DNA of 7,624 nt from Thioalkalivibrio sp. (GCA_003555285.1 PWGH01000086.1:1-7624); one strand, 5' to 3'; positions 1 through 7,180 are shown, counted from the first letter of the stretch. Numbers and translations: made by a program. Notes: generated by a model from the sequence alone, not told the origin.

Positions 1-143
1 TGCGCCCCGATTATCGCCTGATCGGAGCGATCGTTGAGGGCCCCGAAGGCGCGGTGTTCTTCAAGTTCACCGGTCCGGATCGCACGGTCCTCGAGCAGGA
101 GGCCAACTTCGACGCGATGATTGCCTCCATCGAGCCAGTCTGA
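1..143 (+). CDS. C-terminal end of an unidentified protein (5' truncated by window edge)
   Basis: An open frame whose first complete codon is at base 3 runs to a TGA at 141-143 and gives 46 residues, ending ...NFDAMIASIEPV. Most codons end in G or C, as in the other genes here, which supports real coding. The fragment has a beta-rich look (RLIGAIVEGPEGAVFFKFTGP) followed by a short helix, as at the end of a small globular or lipoprotein-like domain. I do not recognise the family well enough to name it. The gene continues upstream of the window. It points the same way as the cytochrome operon, with about 140 bp to that gene's ATG. No intrinsic terminator is visible after it, so read-through into the operon is possible, although the operon seems to have its own promoter. 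Confidence 0.62.
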   Translation, partial: RPDYRLIGAIVEGPEGAVFFKFTGPDRTVLEQEANFDAMIASIEPV

Positions 144-183
144 GGGACTGCGGCGACCACACTTGAGGGCATCGCTCGGGTAA

Positions 184-212
184 TTGACGCACCCGGCACC
201 GGGGGATAGATT
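184..212 (+). promoter_or_regulatory. Sigma70-like promoter for the cytochrome operon
   Basis: A -35 element TTGACG (184-189, 5/6 match) is followed by a 17-bp spacer and a -10 element TAGATT (207-212, 4/6 match). Transcription would start near 219, about 70 nt before the preferred ATG at 287. The -35 box sits in the loop of an inverted repeat, CGGGT (177-181) and ACCCG (191-195). The spacer also holds CCCGG-CA-CCGGG (192-203). Either dyad could be an operator, but no regulator can be named. Spacing and position are good; activity is inferred. Confidence 0.5.
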
Positions 213-221
213 CTGGCTCGA

Positions 222-251
222 GGGGCGGCCGCTACCGGGCCGTGCCGCCCC
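222..251 (+). promoter_or_regulatory. GC-rich hairpin in the operon leader
   Basis: GGGGCGGC (222-229) and GCCGCCCC (244-251) form a perfect 8-bp inverted repeat around a 14-nt loop, right at the predicted 5' end of the operon mRNA. It would bury the G-rich stretch at 221-225 and cover the possible GTG start at 242. This is one reason to prefer the ATG at 287 as the cytochrome start. It could stabilise the 5' end or restrain translation. The pairing is seen; any regulatory role is inferred. Confidence 0.4.
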
Positions 252-286
252 GCATCCCCGGCTTTGGCATCTTGCGGTGCACCTCC

Positions 287-3079
287 ATGGCGGGCAGCCA
301 GAATCCGACCGACGGAGCATTGGAAACGGGTAGGCAGCGCCGCCGATTGTCCGTCCTCGGGCCACGCCTGCGCCCCCTGCTCACGCTGCTGTTGCTGCTG
401 TTCGCGCTGCTGGCGGTCAACTCGCTGTACCTGGCCGCCATAACCGTCGCGGAAGCGGTATCCGGCGAGACGCTGCAGGGCTATCTCTACCTGGTGATGG
501 TGCTGGTACATCTGGCGCTGGGGCTGCTGCTGATTCCCGTCTTCCTGATCTTTGTCGGCGGACACCTGCGACGCGCCTGGCACCGGCGCAACCCCTACGC
601 CATCGGCGCCGGCGTCGCACTGACGCTGATCGGCATCCTGCTGGTGGTGTCGGGCCTGATGCTCGTGCGCTTCGACTTCCTCGCCGTTCACCACCCCGCC
701 GCGCGGGATGTCTTCTACTGGCTGCATGTCGCCGCCCCGCTGGCAGCAATCTGGCTGTTCCTGCTGCACCGCCTCGCCGGCCCGCCTCTGCGCTGGCACC
801 AGGCACCGCGCTGGGCGCTGCTGGTCGTGTTTGCCGGCGGCGGCATGGCGGGTCTGCATCTCTACCACTCTCCCGGGACGGCATCGATCACGACGGCCAC
901 GTTCGAGCCGGCGCTGACCCGCCTGGCGCTCTCCGGCGACGAGACCACCCTTCCCCCCGACAGGCTGATGCGGGATGCCTTCTGCGCGGAGTGCCACTCG
1001 GACATCGCCGAACAGCACGCGACGAGCATGCATCGCTTCAGCTCCTTCAACAACCCGGTCTACCGCTTCAGCGTCGAGGAGACCCGCGAGGTCGTGCTCG
1101 AACGCGATGGCAACGTGGAGGCCGCGCGCTTCTGTGCCGGATGTCACGATCCGCTCCCGCTCTTCTCCGGTGCCTTCGATCGCCCCGACTACGATCCCGA
1201 CACCGACCCGGCCGCCGACGCCGGAATCACCTGCCTGGCCTGTCACGCGATCACCGAAGTCAACAGTCCGAAGGGCAATGCCGACTTCACCCTGGTCGAC
1301 CCTCCGCGCTATCCGTTCGAGGACAGTCCGAACGCGGTGCTCGCCGGGATCGGGCGGCAACTGATCCGCGCGAAACCGGCATTCCACAAGCGCACGATGC
1401 TCCGCCCGCTGCACCAGACCCCGGAGTTCTGCAGCACCTGTCACAAGGTGAGCATACCGCCGGAACTGAACCACTACCGCTGGCTGCGCGGCCAGGATCA
1501 CTACGGGACCTTCCTGGCCAGCGGGGTCTCCGGGCATCGCGTGGACGCCTTCTATTACCCGGCACGCGCGGAATCGAACTGCAACAGCTGCCACATGCCC
1601 TTTACCGCATCGCGGGACCCCGCGGCACGCACGGTTCCGGGTCTGGGCCCGGGCGTCCGCGACCACGGCTTTGCTGCAGCCAATACCGCGATCCCGTGGA
1701 TGCTCGACATGGAGCCTGCGGCGATCGAACGCCGCCAGCAGTTCCTCCGGGGCGGGGTGGTCCGGCTCGATCTGTTCGGGATCAAGGAAGGGGGTCGAAT
1801 CGATGGCGAGCTGCACGCCCCGCTTCGCCCCGAACTGCCCGTGCTCGAACCGGGCCGCGAATACCTGCTGGAGACCGTGCTCCGCACGACAGGGATCGGC
1901 CATCCCCTGACCCAGGGGACGACCGATTCCAATGAACTGTGGCTGGACGTGATCGTTCGCGACGGGGAACGCGTGATCGGGCGCAGCGGCGCAATGGATG
2001 AAGAGGGCGATGTCGACCCCTGGGCACACTTCGTCAACGCCTACGTGCTGGATCGGCACGGCAACCGGATCGACCGGCGCAATGTACAGGACATTTTCGT
2101 CGCCCTGTACGACCACCAGGTGCCCCCGGGATCGGCGGCGCTGGTGCAATACCGGTTCAGAGTACCGGAAAGCGCCCGCGGACCGCTCGTCATCGAGGCT
2201 GCGCTGAATTACCGAAAATTCGACACCCGCATCATGCGTCACGTGCTCGGCGAGTCGTTCACGCACAACGATCTCCCGATCACCACCATGGCCGAAGACC
2301 GGCTGGAACTGCCGGTCGCCGGCGGACCCGAGGCGGCATACCAGCATCACGACCTCCCTGACTGGGAGCGCTGGAATGACTACGGTATCGGCCTGCTGCG
2401 GACCGGCGACCGCGACGCCGCGCGCGGACAGTTGCGCCAGGCCGAGGCCGCGTTCCTGGAAGTCGAGGAAATGGGCCGTCCCGAAGGGCCGTTGAACCTC
2501 TCCCGCGTTTACTTCCGCGAGGGCCGGCTGGACGACGCCGCCACGGCGCTCGCGCGTGCAAGGGAAGCGGGCGCGGCACCGTGGACGATCACCTGGTATG
2601 CGGCAAGGGTGGACCGCGAATACGGACGGCTCGCCGCTGTATCCGAGCGGCTTCAGGCCCTGATGGAGACGCGCTTCGAGGAGGCGCGCGGTCGGGGTTT
2701 CGACTTCTCCCGAGACCTCCGCGTACCCCACCTGCTGGGGCAGACGCTGTTCGAGCAGGCGCGGGCGGCGCGCGGCGAGGCCCGAAGAGCCGAACGCGAG
2801 ATGCTGCTGCGCCGCGCGGCGGATGCGCTGGAGGCCGCGCTCGCGATCGACCCGGAGTCGGCCGTGGTCCACCACACGCTGGCCCAGGTGCAGGACTTTC
2901 GGGGCGACCGCGAGGCTGCGGCCCGCCATCGCGCCGCCCACGAACGCTACCGGGTCGACGACCTGGCGGTTGCCACGGCCGTGGCCCGGCACCGGGCGGC
3001 CAATCCGCCCGCCAACCGCGCGGCGGAAGCGGTCACCCTGTACGAGTTGCGACCGAACGCAAAAGAAAATGGACGATAA
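287..3079 (+). CDS. Membrane-anchored pentahaem c-type cytochrome with C-terminal TPR region
   Basis: The product is 930 aa from ATG 287; a GTG at 242 would add 15 residues but lies inside a hairpin. Five hydrophobic segments (about 30-55, 65-92, 104-127, 142-163, 174-193) have Arg-rich loops at 93-103 and 162-175, so by the positive-inside rule the N-terminus is cytoplasmic and everything after residue 195 is periplasmic. His75 in segment 2 and His147/His161 in segment 4 could ligate haem b or contact quinol. Five CXXCH sites follow: CAECH 233, CAGCH 283, CLACH 316, CSTCH 382, CNSCH 432. All ten cysteines of this form are in them. Eight other histidines between 244 and 460 could be distal ligands. 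Residues 485-675 form a beta-rich region with an HPLTQGTTDSNELW motif, and 696-889 is TPR-like. It probably carries electrons between the membrane and periplasm. The substrate is unknown. No strong Shine-Dalgarno precedes either start. The family resembles cytochrome c554-type multihaem proteins, but this fusion has no name I can give. Confidence 0.9.
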   Translation: MAGSQNPTDGALETGRQRRRLSVLGPRLRPLLTLLLLLFALLAVNSLYLAAITVAEAVSGETLQGYLYLVMVLVHLALGLLLIPVFLIFVGGHLRRAWHRRNPYAIGAGVALTLIGILLVVSGLMLVRFDFLAVHHPAARDVFYWLHVAAPLAAIWLFLLHRLAGPPLRWHQAPRWALLVVFAGGGMAGLHLYHSPGTASITTATFEPALTRLALSGDETTLPPDRLMRDAFCAECHSDIAEQHATSMHRFSSFNNPVYRFSVEETREVVLERDGNVEAARFCAGCHDPLPLFSGAFDRPDYDPDTDPAADAGITCLACHAITEVNSPKGNADFTLVDPPRYPFEDSPNAVLAGIGRQLIRAKPAFHKRTMLRPLHQTPEFCSTCHKVSIPPELNHYRWLRGQDHYGTFLASGVSGHRVDAFYYPARAESNCNSCHMPFTASRDPAARTVPGLGPGVRDHGFAAANTAIPWMLDMEPAAIERRQQFLRGGVVRLDLFGIKEGGRIDGELHAPLRPELPVLEPGREYLLETVLRTTGIGHPLTQGTTDSNELWLDVIVRDGERVIGRSGAMDEEGDVDPWAHFVNAYVLDRHGNRIDRRNVQDIFVALYDHQVPPGSAALVQYRFRVPESARGPLVIEAALNYRKFDTRIMRHVLGESFTHNDLPITTMAEDRLELPVAGGPEAAYQHHDLPDWERWNDYGIGLLRTGDRDAARGQLRQAEAAFLEVEEMGRPEGPLNLSRVYFREGRLDDAATALARAREAGAAPWTITWYAARVDREYGRLAAVSERLQALMETRFEEARGRGFDFSRDLRVPHLLGQTLFEQARAARGEARRAEREMLLRRAADALEAALAIDPESAVVHHTLAQVQDFRGDREAAARHRAAHERYRVDDLAVATAVARHRAANPPANRAAEAVTLYELRPNAKENGR

Positions 3080-4973
3080 TGAGCGCGCTGCACCAGAACC
3101 CTGGTTGAACGCCGAACGAGTCATGATGAATCCCGAAAACCGCCCGCCAACCCCGGAAGAGCCGGGCACGTCCCCCCGCGTCGTGCGGATCTTTCGCCGC
3201 TCGGCGATCGCGGCGGCGCTGCTCGTGTCGACGGTGATCGCCGCGTTGCTGCTCTGGTCCTGGCTGGACCGGGAGCACCTCACACCGGTGGAGGATGCCG
3301 CGGTCCTGGCGCCGGAGCCACTGCTGCAACCGGGCCGGGAGACCGCCCCCGCCTTGCGCTTCACCGACACGACCGAGGCCTCGGGCATCGACTTCACCCA
3401 TGTGACCGGCGCCTACGGCGATCGCCTGCTCCCGGAAACCATCGGCTCCGGCGTCGCGGTCTTCGACTACAACAACAGCGGACATCAGGACATCCTGCTG
3501 GTGAACTCGACCTGGTGGCCCGATCACGAGGCCGGTGAAGCGACGAGGCTGACCCTGTACCAGAACGACGGCACCGGCCGATTCACCGACGTGACTGCAG
3601 AGGCGGGGCTGGATGTCGAACTGTACGGCATGGGCGTGGCCGTGGGCGATTACGACAACGACGGCTGGGTGGACGTGTTCATCACGGCACTCGGCACGAA
3701 CCGCCTGTTCCGCAACGAGGGCGGCCGCTTCCGGGAGGTGACCGCGGAGACCGGTGTCGGAGGCCGGGATCGTCACTGGTCTACCGCGGCCGCCTTTTTC
3801 GACATGAACAACAACGGCCTGCTGGACCTGTATGTCGGCAACTACGTCGACTGGTCACCGGAGATCGATTTCGAGATCGACTTCCGCCTGACGGGCATCG
3901 GCCGCGCCTACGGCGCGCCAAACCACTTCAACGGTATCCACGGCTACCTGTACCGCAACAACGGCGACGGCACCTTCACGGACATCTCCGAAGAGGCCGG
4001 CATCCGGGTCGTCGAGCCGGCAACCGGCCGCCCGGTAGGCAAGACTCTGGGCGTCGTGCTGCTGGACTACGACGACGACGGCTGGATGGACCTGATGGTT
4101 GCCAACGACACCGTACGCAATTTCCTCTTCCGCAACCGCGGCGACGGGACCTTCGAGGAACTCGCACACTTCGAGGGCGTGGCCTTCGACCGCGACGGTC
4201 GGGCAACCGCCGCAATGGGCATTGACGCCGGCTGGTTCCGCAACGACGCGGACATCGGGATCGCGATCGGCAACTTCGCGAACGAACCCAGCTCGCTGTA
4301 TGTCAGCACGGACGGGCAGCCACCCTTCGCGGACGAGGCGATGATCGATGGCATCGCGGGTCCCACCCGGCTGGCACTCACCTTCGGCGTGCTGTTTCTC
4401 GATGTGGACCTGAACGGGCGCCTGGACCTGGTGCAGGCGAACGGACACCTCGAACCCGAGATCAACACCGTGCATCCGAGCCAGCATTACGAACAGCCCG
4501 GACAACTGTTCTGGAACTGCGGGGAGGACTGCCCGACCCGATTCATCGAGGTCACCGACCCGGGCGACCTCGGCACACCGATGGTCGGACGCGCAATGGC
4601 CTATGGCGATTTCAACGGGAATGGCCGCCTCGACCTGATCGTGACGCAGAATGGCGGACCAGCGGTCCTGTTGCGCAATGACCAGGATAACGCTCACAAC
4701 TGGCTGCGCGTGCGGCTCGTCGGTACGCAATCGAACCGGGATGCCATCGGGGCCGAGGTCAGGCTTCATGCCGACGGCACCACCCAGCGCCGCCTCGTCT
4801 CGCCCACCCGCAGCTACCTTTCCCAGGTCGAACTGCCCGTGACCTTCGGCCTCGGCACCCTGACCACCGCGGATATCGATGGCCTCGAGATCCGCTGGCC
4901 GAGCGGTGTAAGCCAGCGTGTGGAAGTCGATGCGATCAATGAGCTGCTCACCGTCGAGGAACCCGAGCCATGA
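3069..4973 (+). CDS. Membrane-anchored CRTAC1-type FG-GAP/VCBS beta-propeller with ASPIC/UnbV domain
   Basis: The product is 634 aa from ATG 3069, which overlaps the end of the cytochrome gene by 11 bp; ATGs at 3123 and 3126 would give a protein 18-19 residues shorter. Residues 44-66 are a hydrophobic segment after RRS with no clear cleavage site or lipobox, so it is probably an uncleaved anchor with the bulk in the periplasm. Six Asp/Asn-rich calcium-binding loops in FG-GAP repeats lie at 133-141, 194-202, 245-253, 333-341, 445-453 and 514-522 (for example DYDNDGWVD, DYDDDGWMD). A degenerate seventh repeat is visible near 383-405, so a seven-bladed propeller fits. Residues 543-628 match the ASPIC/UnbV domain (HNWLRVRLVG, IGAEVRL, LEIRWPSG). 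The only two cysteines, C484 and C488, could form a disulfide. Such proteins are usually extracytoplasmic binding or adhesion modules. Lying between a multihaem cytochrome and a TPR protein suggests a structural or docking role in the same complex, which is inference. Confidence 0.92.
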   Translation: MDDNERAAPEPWLNAERVMMNPENRPPTPEEPGTSPRVVRIFRRSAIAAALLVSTVIAALLLWSWLDREHLTPVEDAAVLAPEPLLQPGRETAPALRFTDTTEASGIDFTHVTGAYGDRLLPETIGSGVAVFDYNNSGHQDILLVNSTWWPDHEAGEATRLTLYQNDGTGRFTDVTAEAGLDVELYGMGVAVGDYDNDGWVDVFITALGTNRLFRNEGGRFREVTAETGVGGRDRHWSTAAAFFDMNNNGLLDLYVGNYVDWSPEIDFEIDFRLTGIGRAYGAPNHFNGIHGYLYRNNGDGTFTDISEEAGIRVVEPATGRPVGKTLGVVLLDYDDDGWMDLMVANDTVRNFLFRNRGDGTFEELAHFEGVAFDRDGRATAAMGIDAGWFRNDADIGIAIGNFANEPSSLYVSTDGQPPFADEAMIDGIAGPTRLALTFGVLFLDVDLNGRLDLVQANGHLEPEINTVHPSQHYEQPGQLFWNCGEDCPTRFIEVTDPGDLGTPMVGRAMAYGDFNGNGRLDLIVTQNGGPAVLLRNDQDNAHNWLRVRLVGTQSNRDAIGAEVRLHADGTTQRRLVSPTRSYLSQVELPVTFGLGTLTTADIDGLEIRWPSGVSQRVEVDAINELLTVEEPEP

Positions 4974-6664
4974 CCCCGCGCGTCGTGGCGATCGTCCTGC
5001 TTGCGCTCCTTTCCGGCCCCGCAATGGCCGGCGCAAACGACACCGCTGCCAGTGACCGGACCGATCCGCTGCTGTCGCCGCCCGACGCTCTCCCGGAACT
5101 GGTTGCGGTACCGGACCTGGATCTCTCCGGCGCGGAGCAGCGCACGCGCGACGCGATCCGCGAAGCCCGGCAGTCCGTGCGCGACGCCCTCGCCGACCCC
5201 GCCACCGATCCGACCGATCTCGCCGAGGCTTATGGGCGTCTTGGCGGCCTCTACCACGTGCACCGGATGCCGGCGGGAGCCACGGCGGCCTACCGGAATG
5301 CCCGTACGCTCGATCCGGAACACTTCCGGTGGGTCTACCTCGACGCGTGGCTCGCACAAGGTGTCGGCCGGCTGGAAAACGCGCTCGAGGCCTACGGCGA
5401 GGCCCACCGCATCGACCCGGATTACCCTCCGCTCAATTTGCGCAAGGGCGAGGTGCTGGCCGAACTGAACGAGCCGGAACAGGCCGGCGAGCGTCTTCGG
5501 GTTGCCGTTGAGGAACCGGGTCTGGAGGCCGCCGCCGCATTCCGCCTCGGCCAGATCGCACTCCAGCGCCGCGATTTCGCTGCCGCCGAGAAGTGGCTGC
5601 GGCGTGCGCTGCGAAGCGATCCCGATGCCGACCGGGTCCATGGTCCCCTGGCCCAGGCGCTCAGGGGTCAGGGCGACATGGCGGCAGCCCGCGAGGCGCT
5701 CGAGCGTCACGGGAACCGCGCGCCCGTTGCCGATGACCGCCTCGTTCGCGAACTCGAGGCACTCGACACGGGGGCGCGCCGGCATTTCCAGCAGGGGCTC
5801 GTCGCGGTCCGCGACAACCGGTTCCAGGCCGGCGCGGAGGCCTTCGAACGCGGCGTCGCCGAGGACCCCGACAACCTGGACGCCCGGATCAGCCTGGCAC
5901 GCGCACAATATCTGGCCGGAAATCGTGAAGCCGCACGGGAACAACTGGACACGGTTCTGGCACGGGAGCCGCACCGCCCGCTGGCGCTGTTCCTGCTCGC
6001 CCTGCTTCACGAAGTCGATGGCGACACGGAGCAGGCGCGCGCCGGTTACGAGACGGTCCTGGAGCTGCGCCCGACGCATGCGGGGGCGGCACACCACCTC
6101 GGGATGCTCGCCTTCAGGCAGCAGGAATGGGCCGACGCCGCCCGCCTGCTGACCCTGGCAGGCGAGGAAACCCCGGATAACGTGCTCGCGAGAGTCCTTG
6201 CGATCGTGGCCGAGGCCCGGGAACGCGGGGAATCCCCGGAACTGGCGTCGAGACTGGGCGCGCTCGTCGAGAGCCGGCCGCAGCATCCATTGCCACGCTA
6301 TGCGCTGAGCCGGCTGCATAGCGCTTCGACCGATCCGGAAATCCGGGATGCGGGACGTGGCATGGAAATGGCGGAGGACCTGCTTTCACAGTCTCCGATA
6401 CCACCGGCGTACGAGGCGCTCGCGCTCGCGCGGGCGGCGGTCAACGACATTGATGGTGCCGACGCCGCGCTGCAGGAGGCGGCGATCGGCTATCGCCACA
6501 GCGGAGCCATGTCGCTCCTGCCGCGGATCGAGGAGCAGCGCGACCGGGTCCGGGACGGCCGCCTCCCCGCCGCCGCCTGGCCGGTGGACGACCCGGTGCT
6601 GCGGCCCCCGCCTATCGACCCCCGGGGGGTGTTTCAGGAATACCCGACCCCGCGCCCGTTCTGA
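4970..6664 (+). CDS. Secreted tetratricopeptide repeat (TPR) protein
   Basis: The product is 564 aa. ATG 4970 overlaps the previous stop as ATGA, and a GAGGA at 4956-4960 lies 9 nt upstream, which fixes the start well. A signal peptide is clear: MTPR, a hydrophobic stretch and an AMA cleavage site (residues 18-20), so the mature protein is periplasmic or exported. TPR units with the typical 34-residue step run at about 83-116, 117-150, 151-184, 185-218, 267-300, 301-334, 335-368 and 369-402, with weaker helical units to about 510. Many end in the classic DP or RP turn (DP 149-150, DP 299-300, RP 367-368). The tail is Pro-rich (541-564). There is no cysteine and no catalytic motif, so it is likely a scaffold binding partner proteins. 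Translational coupling to the propeller gene and the TPR region of the cytochrome suggest that the three products assemble together. Its exact partner is not shown by the sequence. Confidence 0.9.
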   Translation: MTPRVVAIVLLALLSGPAMAGANDTAASDRTDPLLSPPDALPELVAVPDLDLSGAEQRTRDAIREARQSVRDALADPATDPTDLAEAYGRLGGLYHVHRMPAGATAAYRNARTLDPEHFRWVYLDAWLAQGVGRLENALEAYGEAHRIDPDYPPLNLRKGEVLAELNEPEQAGERLRVAVEEPGLEAAAAFRLGQIALQRRDFAAAEKWLRRALRSDPDADRVHGPLAQALRGQGDMAAAREALERHGNRAPVADDRLVRELEALDTGARRHFQQGLVAVRDNRFQAGAEAFERGVAEDPDNLDARISLARAQYLAGNREAAREQLDTVLAREPHRPLALFLLALLHEVDGDTEQARAGYETVLELRPTHAGAAHHLGMLAFRQQEWADAARLLTLAGEETPDNVLARVLAIVAEARERGESPELASRLGALVESRPQHPLPRYALSRLHSASTDPEIRDAGRGMEMAEDLLSQSPIPPAYEALALARAAVNDIDGADAALQEAAIGYRHSGAMSLLPRIEEQRDRVRDGRLPAAAWPVDDPVLRPPPIDPRGVFQEYPTPRPF

Positions 6665-6672
6665 CCGGATCG

Positions 6673-6708
6673 AAAAAAGGCCCGCACGGCCATTGGTCCG
6701 TGCGGGCC
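6673..6708 (-). terminator. Intrinsic terminator of the sulfur-globule-like gene
   Basis: A perfect 11-bp stem, GGCCCGCACGG (6679-6689) with CCGTGCGGGCC (6698-6708), closes an 8-nt loop. On the minus strand it runs straight into six T residues (A run at 6673-6678), a classic rho-independent terminator about 30 nt after the minus-strand gene's stop. The T run ends only 8 nt from the stop of the convergent TPR gene. Read on the plus strand the hairpin lacks a T tract (it is followed by CGAACTCCCC), so it should terminate the plus operon poorly unless Rho helps. Confidence 0.88.
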
Positions 6709-6738
6709 CGAACTCCCCGAGGGAGCGTGAGGTGCGGC

Positions 6739-7023
6739 TCAGTCTTCCGCCTCGTCCGGCGCCTCGGGCTGCCACGGCTCGCCCCAGCCGGGATGACCCC
6801 AACCGCGGTAGCCGCCCCAATGCGGATAGCCCCCGTAATACGGGTAATAGCCACGGTAATAGGGATGCCCGTAGGGACCGCCCCAGTAACCCGGGCCGTA
6901 CCACGGACCACCGCCCCACGGACCGTAATATCCCGAGCCCCACCACGAGCTGGCAGGCGCGGAGGCCAGACCCACGACAGCGGCGACTGCTGCCGCGCCC
7001 AAAAGCTTGCTGATTTTGGCCAT
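6739..7023 (-). CDS. Small secreted Gly/Tyr/Trp/Pro-rich protein, probable sulfur globule protein
   Basis: The product is 94 aa. The start is fixed by a strong AGGAG (7031-7035) 7 nt before the ATG. Residues 1-24 are a Sec signal peptide (MAKISKLLGAAAVAAVVGLA, then ASAPA); the likely cut is after APA at 22-24. The mature part of about 70 residues has roughly 20 Gly, 13 Tyr, 9 Trp and 11 Pro, arranged as GPW, GYW, PYY and GGY repeats, with no Cys and no Lys, and an acidic tail (APDEAED). This matches the known character of sulfur globule envelope proteins of purple and colourless sulfur bacteria: small, exported, with regularly spaced aromatics and glycine like a structural protein. Such proteins coat extracytoplasmic sulfur deposits. 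Other low-complexity secreted Gly/Tyr-rich proteins could look alike, so the name is probable, not certain. It is convergent to the TPR gene and has its own intrinsic terminator, so it is probably monocistronic. Confidence 0.85.
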   Translation of the reverse strand: MAKISKLLGAAAVAAVVGLASAPASSWWGSGYYGPWGGGPWYGPGYWGGPYGHPYYRGYYPYYGGYPHWGGYRGWGHPGWGEPWQPEAPDEAED

Positions 7024-7101
7024 GTCGTTTCTCCTATGTGAGCAACAGCGATTGCCGATAGCCGCCGCCGATACAGCGGCAGCGCGACGAAACCGCCCGT
7101 G

Positions 7102-7127
7102 GGAAACGCCTGTTCAACGGCGTTTCC
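7102..7127 (-). repeat. Inverted repeat upstream of the sulfur-globule-like gene
   Basis: GGAAACGCC (7102-7110) and GGCGTTTCC (7119-7127) form a perfect 9-bp inverted repeat around an 8-nt loop, TGTTCAAC. It lies about 80 nt upstream of the minus-strand ATG. No T tract follows on either strand, so it is not an ordinary terminator. It could be a leader hairpin that stabilises the mRNA or an operator. The pairing is seen; the role is open. Confidence 0.5.
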
Positions 7128-7148
7128 TTGCGGCACACGGAAGGGCCC

Positions 7149-7180
7149 TCAGAATCGCCCGCCGAGGTGGTTGATTCTGA
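7149..7180. repeat. Second inverted repeat, TCAGAATC/GATTCTGA
   Basis: TCAGAATC (7149-7156) and GATTCTGA (7173-7180) are perfect 8-bp inverted arms 16 nt apart. Directly after come the short palindromes AGCATGCT (7181-7188) and GCTGCGCAGC (7202-7211). The arm spacing would suit a dimeric regulator or an RNA stem, or an inverted-repeat end of a degenerate small element. No transposase gene or target-site duplication is seen, so none of these is preferred. Confidence 0.4.

Noticed and set aside
2823..3068. Upstream extension of the propeller gene inside the cytochrome gene
   Set aside because: The frame is open, but the residues are unlike any propeller N-terminus and lie in the coding part of the cytochrome TPR region; ATG 3069 gives normal operon spacing.
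11..3397. Minus-strand open frame of 1,128 codons opposite the cytochrome gene
   Set aside because: Its product is low-complexity (Arg/Gly/Gln/Val-rich) with no recognisable domain, while the plus strand encodes five CXXCH sites, TM segments and TPRs. Long antisense frames are expected in GC-rich genes.
3855..5357. Minus-strand open frame of 500 codons opposite the propeller and TPR genes
   Set aside because: It spans two real plus-strand genes with clear FG-GAP, ASPIC/UnbV and TPR content and shows no motif or ribosome site of its own.
4814..6319. Minus-strand open frame of 501 codons opposite the TPR gene
   Set aside because: It is a mirror frame of the TPR coding sequence; the plus strand has the signal peptide, the 34-residue periodicity and a coupled start.
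6679..6708. Terminator for the plus-strand operon
   Set aside because: The stem is there but no T run follows on the plus strand; the T tract belongs to the minus strand.
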